From: Cognatazoarcus sp050303815
GTDB lineage: Bacteria > Pseudomonadota > Gammaproteobacteria > Burkholderiales > Rhodocyclaceae
DNA: 48,536 nt
Direction: 5' to 3'
NCBI GenBank assembly: GCA_050303815.1
Contig: JBNLCM010000088.1
Coordinates: forward strand, 1-48,536
The notes under the pieces were generated by a model. It saw only the letters and a list, made by a program, of their open reading frames with translations, was not told where the DNA came from and made no database searches. This document shows, piece after piece, positions 16,447 to 24,826 of this stretch (the first letter of the stretch is position 1; each line of letters begins with the position of its first letter). The position numbers were made by a program, and so were the translations under genes.

Positions 16447-17011
16447 AACCGTCGTCACCACTGTCTCGCCATCGGGGCAGGTGCATCTTGCCCCGATGGG
16501 CATGCAGGAGGAGGGGGGGCTCGTCGTCCTGATGCCCTTCCGCCCGTCGGCAACCCTCGACAACATCCTCGCAAGCCGTCGCGCGGTGCTCAATCTGACG
16601 GATGACGTCCGCGTGTTCGCCGGTTGCGTGACAGGCCGCCGAGACTGGCCAACCGAGCCGACGGACGAGCCCGGCTGCGTGCGCCTGACGGCTTGCCTGA
16701 CTCACGTGCCGCTCGAGCTGGCCGACTGGCGCGACGACGACCTCCGGCCGGTGCTGCGGATGCGGCCGGGCGCCCCCGTGGTCCATGCTCCGTTCGCCGG
16801 CTTCAACCGCGCGCAGGCCGCCGTGATCGAAGGGGCGGTGCTGGTGAGCCGGCTGTCGATGCTGCCGGACGACAAGCTGGACCAGGAGATGCACTACCTG
16901 CAGATCGCCATCGACAAGACGGCGGGCGACGCGGAGCGGGAGGCCTGGGGCTGGCTGCAGCAGGCCGTCGCCGACCACCGGGCGGGCCGCAGCCACCGGC
17001 AGAGCGCCTGA
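16430..17011 (+). CDS. DUF447 family protein
   Basis: The 193-residue protein fits the DUF447 family. A split-barrel-like N-terminal part has RILETVVTTVSPSGQVHLAP and GMQEEGGLVVLMPFRPSATL, followed by NLTDDVRVFAGCVTG. The C-terminal part is helical (GFNRAQAAVIEGAVLVSRL). The family occurs in methanogens and in H4MPT-using bacteria and probably binds flavin, but no reaction is known. It overlaps both neighbours (17 bp with the DHPS-like gene; one base with mfnB), so translation is coupled with proven cofactor genes. Confidence 0.82.
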   Translation: MPRILETVVTTVSPSGQVHLAPMGMQEEGGLVVLMPFRPSATLDNILASRRAVLNLTDDVRVFAGCVTGRRDWPTEPTDEPGCVRLTACLTHVPLELADWRDDDLRPVLRMRPGAPVVHAPFAGFNRAQAAVIEGAVLVSRLSMLPDDKLDQEMHYLQIAIDKTAGDAEREAWGWLQQAVADHRAGRSHRQSA

Positions 17012-17709
17012 TGCAGGTTCTGGTGAGCGTGCGCAATCCGGCCGAGGCGGCGATCGCCGCGGCCGCCGGAGTCGACTTCATCGATCTCAAGGAACCCGCG
17101 GCCGGCGCGCTTGGCGGGCTGCCGGCGGCCACGATCCGCGAGATCGTCGGCGGCCTCGCCGCCCGCGATGCGGCGATCCGGATCAGCGCGACGATTGGCG
17201 ATCTGCCGGTCGAGGCTGCGGTGCGTATCGCCGCGACCGTGCGCGAGGTGGCAGCCTGTGGCGTGGATCTCGTCAAGGTCGGCCTGCCCGGCCGTGGCGG
17301 GGGGGCAGCGGAGGCGCTGGCCGATCGCCTGGCCGGGCTCGGCGTGCCCCTTGTCCCCGTCCTGATCGCCGACGAGGGGCTGAACCCGGTGTTCGTCGAG
17401 GGCTTGGCGCAGCGGCCCTTTGCGGCGCTGATGCTCGATACCCAGGCCAAGACTGCGGGCAGCCTGCTTGACCTGTTGCCCGAGGCGCCGATCCGCCACT
17501 TTCTCGCGGTCGCGGCCCATGCCGGGCGGCCGGCCGGTCTGGCCGGCGCCCTGCGTCGGGCGGACCTGGCGCGGCTGCGCAGGCTGGCGCCGGCCTTCGC
17601 GGGCTTCAGGAGTGCGGTCTGCGATGGCCCGCGGGAGGCGGAGCTGAGTCGCGACCGCCTCGATAAGCTGCTGGCCGAGCTGCGGCCGGTGGCGGTCAGT
17701 CCGGACTAG
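17011..17709 (+). CDS. mfnB: (5-Formylfuran-3-yl)methyl phosphate synthase, MfnB homologue
   Basis: The 232-residue TIM-barrel protein matches the DUF556/UPF0264 family. It starts MQVLVSVRNPAEA and has VDFIDLKEPAAGALGG, where Lys27 aligns with the Schiff-base lysine of the archaeal enzyme. VDLVKVGLPG follows later. In methanogens this enzyme makes the furan ring of methanofuran from two glyceraldehyde 3-phosphate molecules. Here it would build methylofuran, the formyl carrier used by FhcABCD. It is the last gene of the activator operon and converges, 33 bp apart, on the mfnE-like gene. Confidence 0.87.
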   Translation: MQVLVSVRNPAEAAIAAAAGVDFIDLKEPAAGALGGLPAATIREIVGGLAARDAAIRISATIGDLPVEAAVRIAATVREVAACGVDLVKVGLPGRGGGAAEALADRLAGLGVPLVPVLIADEGLNPVFVEGLAQRPFAALMLDTQAKTAGSLLDLLPEAPIRHFLAVAAHAGRPAGLAGALRRADLARLRRLAPAFAGFRSAVCDGPREAELSRDRLDKLLAELRPVAVSPD

Positions 17710-17742
17710 GGGCCACGGACCCTAAGCGAACGCCACCCGGTG

Positions 17743-18345
17743 TCAGGGGAGGGCGCAGGGCACCCGGGCGTCCAGCAACATGGCGCGCATCGCGCTGAGC
17801 TCGGTGCGCTCCAGCAGGCTGACCAGGTTGCCGGATTTTTCCGCCAGTTCCGGAAACGCGCGATCGACGATGTCGGCGTCGGCCAGCTGCTGCCAGGTCT
17901 CGAAAGGTGGGATCGGGCAGGACTTGATCAGGATTACGCGCTCCGCGTTCAGACGCTCGGCCAGCCACAGGGCCAGACTGTCCGATGTGACACTCCAGTT
18001 GGTCAGTTCGTCCCGGTTCTGGCGCAACAGGTTGAGCGGCATCCACACCGGTACGCGGCCCCGATGCATGGTCGCGACCATGTCTTCCTCGTTGGCACAC
18101 AGTTCGAGTTCGGGGTGCAGGCCCTGGAGCATGAAGGCGAACTGGCCCATGCCGAGGACAGCCATGTTGTGGGCAGCGAGGTCATCGAAGTGCCAGTGCG
18201 CCTGGGCACGGCGGGAGGCCTCCGCAAAGTTGCCGCCGCCCGGTACGACCACGATACGGCCGCCGCCCAGGTCGGCCAGGACCTCCAGCCAGTCTACGAG
18301 CATTGGATCCTCGCAGAGGCTGCCGCCCAGCTTGACTACCCACAT
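17743..18345 (-). CDS. mfnE: MfnE-like amino-acid-kinase family protein (methylofuran biosynthesis)
   Basis: This 200-residue kinase begins MWVVKLGGSLCEDPMLVDWL and has the IVVVPGGGNFAEASRRAQ nucleotide-binding block. A VTSDSLALWLAERLNAERVI helix follows. It is short for the amino acid kinase superfamily, as expected of the group containing MfnE. MfnE phosphorylates the aminomethylfuran phosphate intermediate to its diphosphate. The ATG at 18345 has a strong GGGAGGA ribosome-binding site; the open frame extending further upstream overlaps the mfnF-like gene and is not needed. It overlaps that gene by 10 bp. Confidence 0.8.
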   Translation of the reverse strand: MWVVKLGGSLCEDPMLVDWLEVLADLGGGRIVVVPGGGNFAEASRRAQAHWHFDDLAAHNMAVLGMGQFAFMLQGLHPELELCANEEDMVATMHRGRVPVWMPLNLLRQNRDELTNWSVTSDSLALWLAERLNAERVILIKSCPIPPFETWQQLADADIVDRAFPELAEKSGNLVSLLERTELSAMRAMLLDARVPCALP

Positions 18346-19394
18346 GGTCGTCCTCCCGCCAGATAGAGGCTGGCAATGGCCGCGCTCGGTGCGCAGGTGC
18401 TGACCCAGGCTTCGAGCCCGGGCGAGGCGAGTACCTGTCGATGAAACGGAACGAACGGGCGACCCAGCCGTTGGGCCAGTTCCTGAGCAAGAAATGCACC
18501 GCATCCCGCGCCAACGATCGGTGCCCCGGACGGCAGCGCGGCCGACGCGATCACCCGGGCGGCATTCCCGGCGATGAGTTCGCGGGTCCGGGCGGCGTAC
18601 GCCGCCGCCAGCTCGCGCCAGGCGTCGTCGTCCGCATCGCGTGCGTCGTGACCCACCATCCGGGCCAGGCGCCGCCGGGTCGCGACCAGGGACTTGTCGC
18701 CTCCATCGGCCGGCGGGTGCTGGTCGTGCGCGGCGTCGAGGTGTCCCAGCAGCCGGAAGACATCCGCCGTCGTCGCGAAGAACTCGTTCATCACATTGCG
18801 GTCCTGGCCACGCCAGGCGATGCGCTCGGCGAGGGCGCACAGGGGCGTGCGGACCACGCCGGCATAGACCAGCTCGCCGCTGGCGAGGCGCTCGGCGTCA
18901 CTGCGTCCGGTGGGCTGGGGGCGCGAGCCGCGGATCGGGATGAGGTCGGTGGTGGTGCTCCCGATATCGACCAGAAGGGCGTCGGGCAGGGTCGTGGCGA
19001 CGCAGTGGGCCGTGGCCAGCCAGTTGGCCGAGGCGACATCCTGCCAGGCGCGGCTCGCGGCGCCGGCATCCAGCCAGCCCGCCGCGCCGGCGAAGAACAG
19101 GGGGCTGGGCGAGAGCGCGCCGGCCAGGTGCCGGACGAGGGCCTCGACGCCAGCCTCGCGGTCCGCAAAGAGGTCCGTCATTTCGGCGGTCATCGTCACC
19201 AGGTGCTGCGAGGGGTGCAGCGCCGGCCAGCGCTGCTGTGCCGCCTCGAGTACGGCGTCGAGCCGATCCAGCCCCTGCCACAGCGGAGCGGCCCACTGGG
19301 CCACGTCGGCGATCCTGCCATCTCGGACCAGACTGGCCTTGACGTGGGCGCCACCCACGTCCCAGCCGACGACGAGGGGCTCAGGCCGGATCAA
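18336..19394 (-). CDS. MfnF-like / hydantoinase-type ASKHA protein (methylofuran biosynthesis)
   Basis: The 352-residue product has the actin-like ATPase fold of the COG1548 type. PLVVGWDVGGAHVKASLVRD is the N-terminal phosphate loop, DALLVDIGSTTTDLIPI the second, and PIVGAGCGAFLAQELAQRLG the adenosine motif. In methanogens a member (MfnF) condenses the furan diphosphate with the tyramine-glutamate half of methanofuran. H4MPT-using bacteria carry homologues once called orf19. The start is a TTG at 19394 supported by GGAGGA seven bases upstream and by overlap with the preceding gene; no ATG or GTG exists before the first conserved strand. Confidence 0.78.
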   Translation of the reverse strand: MIRPEPLVVGWDVGGAHVKASLVRDGRIADVAQWAAPLWQGLDRLDAVLEAAQQRWPALHPSQHLVTMTAEMTDLFADREAGVEALVRHLAGALSPSPLFFAGAAGWLDAGAASRAWQDVASANWLATAHCVATTLPDALLVDIGSTTTDLIPIRGSRPQPTGRSDAERLASGELVYAGVVRTPLCALAERIAWRGQDRNVMNEFFATTADVFRLLGHLDAAHDQHPPADGGDKSLVATRRRLARMVGHDARDADDDAWRELAAAYAARTRELIAGNAARVIASAALPSGAPIVGAGCGAFLAQELAQRLGRPFVPFHRQVLASPGLEAWVSTCAPSAAIASLYLAGGRPCG

Positions 19395-20373
19395 GGGCGT
19401 CCTCCGTCGGCTGCTGCAGGCCCGCGTCGGCCAGGATCTCGGCGGCCAGCGGGCGGCCGAGACGTCGGGCCAGGCCGATGTAGGCGCAGGTCAGGCGGGG
19501 ATTGATCTCGATGACGGTCGCGCGGCCGGTGCCGTCGATCACCAAGTCCACACCGACGTAGCCGGCGAGCCCCGGAATGGCCTCGCGAATGCGGCTCGCC
19601 AGCCTCAGCAGGGCGTCGTCGGCGCCCGCGCGGGGGGGGCGAAGGAAGCGCACGCCGTGGTAGCCCAGCGTGCCGTCGCCGGCCATCACGATGCCCTGCT
19701 CGTTGATGGCCAGCACCTCGACCGCGTTGCGGGTGGCGAGCAGGGAAAGGCTCATCGGCGTGCCGTCGATCCAGCGCTCGAGCGTGGCCGAGGCCCCCGC
19801 CGCGAGGCGTCGCCTGACATCGGCACGTGCCTCGGCGAGTCGCCCATGGCGCCGGGTCGCGAGCGTCCCGGCGCCATCGTCCGGCTTGACGATCCAGTGT
19901 CCCGCGTCGTCTCCGACCGATGGCGCCTCGTCGGGCACCGCGATGCCGTGACTTCGCAGGTGGCGGCGCGTGGCCGCCTTGCTGGCGCAGAGCCGGAGGG
20001 CGTCCTGGCGGCAGCCGATCCAGCGCGTCGCACCCGCCACCCGCGCCAGCGAAGCCAGCACGTCGTCCGACTCGGGGGCGATGACCCACAGGCCGTCGTA
20101 GTCCGGGCCGACCCGCTGCAGGAACCCGGCCATGGTCTCGCCGGGGCGGCGCGGCTCCGCCACCGAACCCGAGTGCGGCGCGATGTCATCGTGTGGCGCC
20201 GTGGCGCAGGCAATCGACAGACCCCCCAACTCGGCCAGGTCCGAGACGAGCGCGTCGCGCATGGCCCGGCCCTGGGCGAGCAGCGCCTCGTGCTCGTCGG
20301 GTGGCAGCGAATCGTCCGCCAGGCCGCCGGCGCTGATAAATTCAAGGACCAACAGGCGATGGAATGGCGGCAT
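19381..20373 (-). CDS. MfnD-like ATP-grasp ligase (methylofuran biosynthesis)
   Basis: This 330-residue ATP-grasp protein starts MPPFHRLLVLEFISAGGLAD. It shows GHWIVKPDDGAGTLATRRHG at the lysine strand and ATVIEINPRLTCAYIGLARR at the metal site. The layout fits the COG1821 group, whose methanogen member MfnD ligates glutamate to tyramine. Methylofuran is reported to carry tyrosine rather than tyramine plus a long polyglutamate chain, so the bacterial substrate may differ. It is the first gene of an operon with the mfnF- and mfnE-like genes. Its start codon overlaps that of the divergent HisA-like gene, so any promoter must lie within that gene. Confidence 0.78.
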   Translation of the reverse strand: MPPFHRLLVLEFISAGGLADDSLPPDEHEALLAQGRAMRDALVSDLAELGGLSIACATAPHDDIAPHSGSVAEPRRPGETMAGFLQRVGPDYDGLWVIAPESDDVLASLARVAGATRWIGCRQDALRLCASKAATRRHLRSHGIAVPDEAPSVGDDAGHWIVKPDDGAGTLATRRHGRLAEARADVRRRLAAGASATLERWIDGTPMSLSLLATRNAVEVLAINEQGIVMAGDGTLGYHGVRFLRPPRAGADDALLRLASRIREAIPGLAGYVGVDLVIDGTGRATVIEINPRLTCAYIGLARRLGRPLAAEILADAGLQQPTEDALDPA

Positions 20374-21088
20374 GAAGCTGATCCCGGTAATCGATGTCAT
20401 GGCAGGGCGTGTCGTGCGAGCGGTCAAGGGCGACAGGGGGCAATACCAGCCCATCGTCTCGGGCCTGTGCCGGGGGCACGATCCCGTCGAGCTGTCGCAA
20501 GCCCTGATGCGCTACAGCGGGTCGTCCCAGATGTACCTGGCCGATCTCGATGCGCTCACGGGCGGCGCGAGACAAGGCGACATGGTGGCCGTGCTGCTTG
20601 AGGCCCTGCCGGCATGTCGTCTGTGGCTGGACGCGGCCTTTCGCGACCGGCAGGACTGGCTCGGGTTCCGCGCACGACTCGGCGATCTGGCCAGCCGCGT
20701 CACGCCGGTGTTTGCCAGCGAGGCCCTGGCGAGCCCGGCCGCCCTGGCCGATGCTTTCGGCGGGCCGGGGGAAGGTATCCTGTCGCTGGACACCCGTGGT
20801 GGCCAGCGGCTCGATCTCGCCGGCTGCTGGGATGCGTCGGCCTGCTGGCCAGGCCACGTCATTGTCATGACGCTGGACCGGGTGGGGAGTGCCGCGGGCC
20901 CCGATCTCGACACGCTGGACAAGGTCCGGCGGGCCCGTCCTGACGTCCAGGTGGTCGGGGCGGGGGGCATCCGCAATCAAGCGGATCTGGAGCGGGCAAC
21001 CGCGTCGGGGGCCTGGGCCTGGCTGGTGGCCTCGGCATTCCACGACCGGCGTCTTCCGGCTGTTGGGCATGGCGCGTCGCTGTTCTAG
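20372..21088 (+). CDS. HisA-like TIM-barrel protein of the H4MPT island
   Basis: The 238-residue protein resembles phosphoribosyl-isomerase HisA. It begins MKLIPVIDVMAGRVVRAVKG, has SSQMYLADLDALTG, and ends with VQVVGAGGIRNQADLERATA. Such HisA-like proteins (COG1411) accompany methanopterin and methanofuran genes in archaea and methylotrophs and have no established reaction. GGAA lies about 11 bases before the ATG. The first two bases of its start codon are shared with the divergent mfnD-like start, so its promoter lies inside that gene. A true histidine-pathway HisA is unlikely because no his genes are present. Confidence 0.78.
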   Translation: MKLIPVIDVMAGRVVRAVKGDRGQYQPIVSGLCRGHDPVELSQALMRYSGSSQMYLADLDALTGGARQGDMVAVLLEALPACRLWLDAAFRDRQDWLGFRARLGDLASRVTPVFASEALASPAALADAFGGPGEGILSLDTRGGQRLDLAGCWDASACWPGHVIVMTLDRVGSAAGPDLDTLDKVRRARPDVQVVGAGGIRNQADLERATASGAWAWLVASAFHDRRLPAVGHGASLF

Positions 21089-21099
21089 CGTCTTTTTTT
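21074..21099 (+). terminator. Weak terminator candidate after the HisA-like gene
   Basis: A short CGCT-N5-AGCG stem that includes the stop codon is followed by TCTTTTTTT. The stem is only 4 bp, so efficiency is doubtful. Another small inverted repeat (CGTGAG-GGGA-CTCACG) follows at 21107-21122. Confidence 0.4.
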
Positions 21100-21242
21100 C
21101 GTTGTGCGTGAGGGGACTCACGAACCATGCCAGCGGCCGACAGCCTGACCTGCACGGCCCGCGGCCCGCGAACCCACACCATATCGCACCCCATGGCGAG
21201 CCAGTGTGACGCTCTGATTCCGTAGAGGCGTGTGATGGCCGA

Positions 21243-21257
21243 GGAGCAAAGTGTCAC
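21243..21257 (-). promoter_or_regulatory. Candidate activator site upstream of xoxF
   Basis: Read on the minus strand the sequence is GTGACACTTTGCTCC, matching GTGACA-N3-TGTNCC at all but one defined position. Its centre lies about 180 bp upstream of the xoxF -24 element. Confidence 0.45.
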
Positions 21258-21427
21258 GTCGCAGTGTGTAACCGATTTCACGGTCGCGCGACACGCGTTT
21301 GCCGTCGAAGCCGCCGGGCAGGCCGTGTGCTGTGCCCGGAAGCGGCGGGAGTTTCTCCCGATTCCCCCAAGCGCTGCGCGGACTCCCGGAACGGGCGTTT
21401 CGCGTGCAACCGGCGCTTCGCAATCGG

Positions 21428-21443
21428 TGGCACATGACTTGCA
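21428..21443 (+). promoter_or_regulatory. Perfect sigma54-type promoter for xoxF
   Basis: TGGCACATGACTTGCA matches the sigma54 consensus (TGGCAC-N5-TTGCA) at every defined base. The predicted start point is near 21454, about 135 bases before the xoxF ATG. Confidence 0.8.
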
Positions 21444-21589
21444 GAGTTGTCCGCCGGGCAGGTTGGAAATCGGCCGGCCCAAGGTAGCGTGTCCTGGTCC
21501 GGCCTGTCCGGGGCGGGGTAAGCGAAAACAGGTTCCGGGCTTTCGACAGGCGTCGGCATCCTGGGGGGTTACAAAAAAAGGAGACATGA

Positions 21590-23392
21590 ATGATCGCAGG
21601 GCTTAAGCACAAGGTGGCGGCCGCACTGGCCTGCATGACCGCAGCAGGCTTCGCTGTCGCGGACGCAGATCTCGACCGGGCCATGAAGAACCCGGGCAAC
21701 TGGGCTGCACAGGCAGGTGACGAGTACAACCAGCGTTACAGCACACTCGACCAGATCAATGCCGGCAACGTCGGCAATCTGCAGGTGGCCTGGACCTTCT
21801 CGACTGGCGTTCTGCGCGGTCACGAAGGCTCTCCCCTGGTCATCGGCGACATGATGTACATCCACTCGCCGTTCCCGAACAACGTCTACGCCGTCGATCT
21901 CAACACCCAGCAGATCGTCTGGAAGCACACGCCGAAACAGGACTCCGCCGTGATCGCCCAGATGTGCTGCGACACCGTCAACCGGGGCCTGGCCTACGGC
22001 GACGGCAAGGTGTTCCTGCAGCGTGCCGACTCGGTCCTCGAGGCGCTTGACGCCAAGACCGGCAAGGTCGTCTGGCAGGCCACCAACGGTGATCCGAAAC
22101 TGGGCGCCGTGAACACCAACGCACCGCATGTCTTCGGCGACAAGGTCATCACCGGTATCTCCGGTGGCGAGTGGGGCGTCCGTGGCTACATCTCCGCCTA
22201 CAACATCAAGGACGGCAAGATGGCGTGGCGCGGCTACTCCGTCGGCCCCGACGCCGAGATGCTGATGGACCCGGCCAAGACCATGACCTGGGCCGATGGC
22301 AAGATGCAGCCGGTCGGCAAGGATTCTTCGCTGAAGACCTGGAAGGGTGACCAGTGGAAGATCGGTGGCGGCACGACCTGGGGCTGGTACTCGTACGATC
22401 GCGCAGAGAACCTGCTCTACTACGGGACCGGCAACCCCTCGACCTGGAACCCGACCCAGCGTCCGGGTGACAACAAGTGGTCGATGAGTATCTGGGCCCG
22501 CGACCTCAACACCGGCATGGTGAAGTGGGTCTACCAGATGACGCCGCACGACGAGTGGGACTTCGACGGTATCAACGAGATGATCCTCGCGGACATCGAC
22601 GTCAAGGGCAAGAAGCGCAAGACCCTGGTTCACTTCGACCGTAACGGCTTCGGCTACACCCTGGATCGCGTCAGCGGCGAATTGCTGGTGGCCGAGAAGT
22701 ACGACCCGGTGGTGAACTGGGCGACCCACGTCGACATGAAGACCGGTCGTCCGCAGGTCGTGGCCCAGTACAGTACCGAGCACAACGGCGAGGACGTGAA
22801 CTCCAAGGGCATCTGCCCGGCCGCGCTGGGTACCAAGGACCAGCAGCCTGCAGCCTTCCATCCCAAGACCGGCCTGTTCTACGTGCCGACCAACCACGTG
22901 TGCATGGACTACGAGCCGTTCGAGGTGGAATACACGGCCGGCCAGCCGTATGTCGGTGCCACGCTGGCGATGTACCCGGCGCCGAACAGCCACGGTGGCA
23001 TGGGTAACTTCATCGCCTGGGATGCAGGGCAGGGCAAGATCGTCTGGTCCAAGCCCGAGCAGTTCTCGGTCTGGAGCGGTGCACTGACGACCGCTGGCGA
23101 TGTGATCTTCTATGGCACCCTGGAAGGCTACCTGAAGGCGGTGAACCTGAAGGATGGCAAGGAGCTGTGGAAGTTCAAGACCCCGTCCGGCATCATCGGC
23201 AACGTCTTCACCTACCTGCACAAGGGCAAGCAGTACGTCGGTGTGTACTCGGGTATCGGTGGCTGGGCCGGCATCGGCATGGCGGCTGGCCTCGAGAAGG
23301 ACAGCGACGGCCTGGGTGCAGTGGGTGGCTATCGCGATCTGCAGAAGTACACCAACCTCGGTGGTTCCCTGACGGTCTTCGCCCTGCCGTAA
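21590..23392 (+). CDS. xoxF: Lanthanide-dependent methanol dehydrogenase XoxF
   Basis: This 600-residue PQQ enzyme oxidises methanol in the periplasm. Residues 1-25 form a signal peptide ending around AVADA. The vicinal disulfide Cys126-Cys127 (QMCCDTV), Glu194 (SGGEWG) and Asn282 (GTGNPSTWN) are all present. The WDFDG motif provides catalytic Asp324 and the additional Asp326 that marks lanthanide-binding XoxF; calcium-type MxaF has Ala there. The second ATG (21590) is the start, with AAAGGAG seven bases upstream; the ATG four bases earlier leads to an early stop. Followed by a strong terminator-like hairpin, then xoxG and xoxJ. A perfect sigma54-type promoter lies upstream. Confidence 0.97.
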   Translation: MIAGLKHKVAAALACMTAAGFAVADADLDRAMKNPGNWAAQAGDEYNQRYSTLDQINAGNVGNLQVAWTFSTGVLRGHEGSPLVIGDMMYIHSPFPNNVYAVDLNTQQIVWKHTPKQDSAVIAQMCCDTVNRGLAYGDGKVFLQRADSVLEALDAKTGKVVWQATNGDPKLGAVNTNAPHVFGDKVITGISGGEWGVRGYISAYNIKDGKMAWRGYSVGPDAEMLMDPAKTMTWADGKMQPVGKDSSLKTWKGDQWKIGGGTTWGWYSYDRAENLLYYGTGNPSTWNPTQRPGDNKWSMSIWARDLNTGMVKWVYQMTPHDEWDFDGINEMILADIDVKGKKRKTLVHFDRNGFGYTLDRVSGELLVAEKYDPVVNWATHVDMKTGRPQVVAQYSTEHNGEDVNSKGICPAALGTKDQQPAAFHPKTGLFYVPTNHVCMDYEPFEVEYTAGQPYVGATLAMYPAPNSHGGMGNFIAWDAGQGKIVWSKPEQFSVWSGALTTAGDVIFYGTLEGYLKAVNLKDGKELWKFKTPSGIIGNVFTYLHKGKQYVGVYSGIGGWAGIGMAAGLEKDSDGLGAVGGYRDLQKYTNLGGSLTVFALP

Positions 23393-23420
23393 GCGGCACG
23401 GCGACCGTATCACCATCGGA

Positions 23421-23448
23421 GATCCCCCGGCTTCGGCCGGGGGATTTT
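23421..23448 (+). terminator. Hairpin terminator/attenuator between xoxF and xoxG
   Basis: A perfect 10-bp stem (ATCCCCCGGC, loop TTCG, GCCGGGGGAT) is followed by TTTT, 29 bp after the xoxF stop. It may end most xoxF transcripts while letting some through to xoxG, or protect the xoxF 3' end. Confidence 0.85.
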
Positions 23449-23542
23449 CCCGACTGACTGAACTTGCGCGCCTCCCCGAGGTCAGCCAAGTGCGCGGCAC
23501 AGACCGCGGACCAGATACAAGAAATAGATCGGAGACATCTTC

Positions 23543-23944
23543 ATGAAGCGTGCACTCATCCTCTCGCTTTCCGCGTTCGTCGCGGGTGCCGGCCTGCCAA
23601 CTGTGGCCGTGAGCGGTGAAGACAAACCCCTGTACACCGTCCAGGACGGTGTCAATGTGGATGAGAACACCTACAACGGATTCAAGACCTGGCGCGCCGC
23701 GGCCTGCGACCGCTGCCACGGACCCAACCAGGAAGGGATGGTCGGCCCCTCGCTGATCGAAAGCCTCAAGGTCCTGACCCGCGAGGAGTTCGACAAGGTC
23801 CTCACCGACGGTCGGATGGCGAAGGGCATGCCCGCCTGGAACACGAACGAGAAGGTCATGGACAACCTCGATGACCTCTACGCTTACCTCAAGGGCCGCT
23901 CCGACGGGGCGATCACCAAGGCCAAGGTCAAGAAGCTCAAGTAA
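23543..23944 (+). CDS. xoxG: Periplasmic cytochrome c of the methanol dehydrogenase system
   Basis: The 133-residue protein has a signal peptide (residues 1-24 or so) and a single c-type haem motif CDRCH at 55-59. Met96 in KGMPAWN is the probable second haem ligand. Its position directly after xoxF identifies it as the electron acceptor XoxG, which passes electrons from the PQQ enzyme toward the terminal oxidases. It has a good ribosome-binding site (GGAGA) and a 9-bp gap to xoxJ. Confidence 0.9.
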   Translation: MKRALILSLSAFVAGAGLPTVAVSGEDKPLYTVQDGVNVDENTYNGFKTWRAAACDRCHGPNQEGMVGPSLIESLKVLTREEFDKVLTDGRMAKGMPAWNTNEKVMDNLDDLYAYLKGRSDGAITKAKVKKLK

Positions 23945-23953
23945 GGGGGCGAG

Positions 23954-24826
23954 ATGGAACTGCCGCGTCTGTCCCGTCTGCTGCCGGGCATCGTCTTCGC
24001 GCTGGGTCTCGCCGGCTCCGCGATCGCCGATGGGGCCATGCCCCACAAGAATCTCCGTGTCTGCAAGGACCCCAACAACATGCCCTTCGCCAACGTCAAG
24101 GGCGAGGGTTTCGAAGACCGGATTGCCGAGCTCTTCGCTCGCAAGCTGGGCGTCGAGGTGGAGTACTTCACCTTCCCGCAGCGGCTGGGCTTCATCCGCA
24201 ATACGCTGCGCAACAAGGTGCCCGGTCAGGATTACCCGTGCGACATCGTGATGGGCGTGCCGGCAGGCTGGGGGCAGGTGGATTCGACCAAGCCCTACTA
24301 TCGCTCGACCTACGTGATGGTCTTTGCGCCGGGGCGCAGCGGTCTCGAGGCGGTGCAGACCGAGGATGATTTCCTCAAGTTGCCGCAAGCCAAGCTGGAT
24401 GCCCTCAAGATCGGCCTGTTCGATCGCTCGCCCGGTTCGGCCTGGGTCGCCCACCACGGGCTGGTCGAGTCCGGCGTGCCCTACAAGACCATGAATCCGA
24501 ACCCCGACGAGTATCCCGGCCAGATCGTGGAGCGCGATCTGGCCGAGGGCAAGATCGACGTGGCGGTCGTCTGGGGCCCGGTGGGTGCCTACTTTGCCAG
24601 GCGCATCGCCGATCCCGCATTGCGCGTCGTGCCGCTGGTTTCGGAGGAGGGAGTGCGCTTCGACTACGCCATCTCGATGGGCGTGCGCCGGGGCGAGCCC
24701 GAGTGGAAGGCGCAGGTCGAGCAGTTCCTCGACGAGAACCAGGCCGAGATCGCCGCCATCCTCGACGACTACGGCGTGCCGACGATGGCGCTCGGCGAAG
24801 GCGGCGGGGTGGCCCATGCGCGTTGA
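23954..24826 (+). CDS. xoxJ: Periplasmic solute-binding-like protein XoxJ
   Basis: The 290-residue product has an N-terminal signal peptide (about 1-26) and a type II periplasmic-binding fold. It opens with LRVCKDPNNMPFANVKGEGFE, followed by DIVMGVPAGWGQVDSTKPYYRS and a late IDVAVVWGPVGAYFARRIAD. XoxJ/MxaJ proteins accompany methanol dehydrogenases and are thought to help their activation or maturation rather than transport. The gene overlaps the next one by 11 bp. Confidence 0.9.
   Translation: MELPRLSRLLPGIVFALGLAGSAIADGAMPHKNLRVCKDPNNMPFANVKGEGFEDRIAELFARKLGVEVEYFTFPQRLGFIRNTLRNKVPGQDYPCDIVMGVPAGWGQVDSTKPYYRSTYVMVFAPGRSGLEAVQTEDDFLKLPQAKLDALKIGLFDRSPGSAWVAHHGLVESGVPYKTMNPNPDEYPGQIVERDLAEGKIDVAVVWGPVGAYFARRIADPALRVVPLVSEEGVRFDYAISMGVRRGEPEWKAQVEQFLDENQAEIAAILDDYGVPTMALGEGGGVAHAR

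Larger units (their letters stand above)
21089..21589. other. xoxF upstream control region
   Basis: These 501 bp carry no gene I can support. They hold a reverse-orientation copy of the GTGACA-N3-TGTNCC repeat at 21243 and a weaker relative near 21206. A perfect sigma54-type promoter at 21428 and a leader of about 135 bases ending in AAAGGAG complete the layout. A short out-of-frame ATG precedes the xoxF start by four bases. Confidence 0.6.

Noticed and set aside
21590..23392. Calcium-type methanol dehydrogenase MxaF
   Set aside because: WDFDG carries the extra aspartate of lanthanide enzymes, and no mxaI gene for a small subunit follows.
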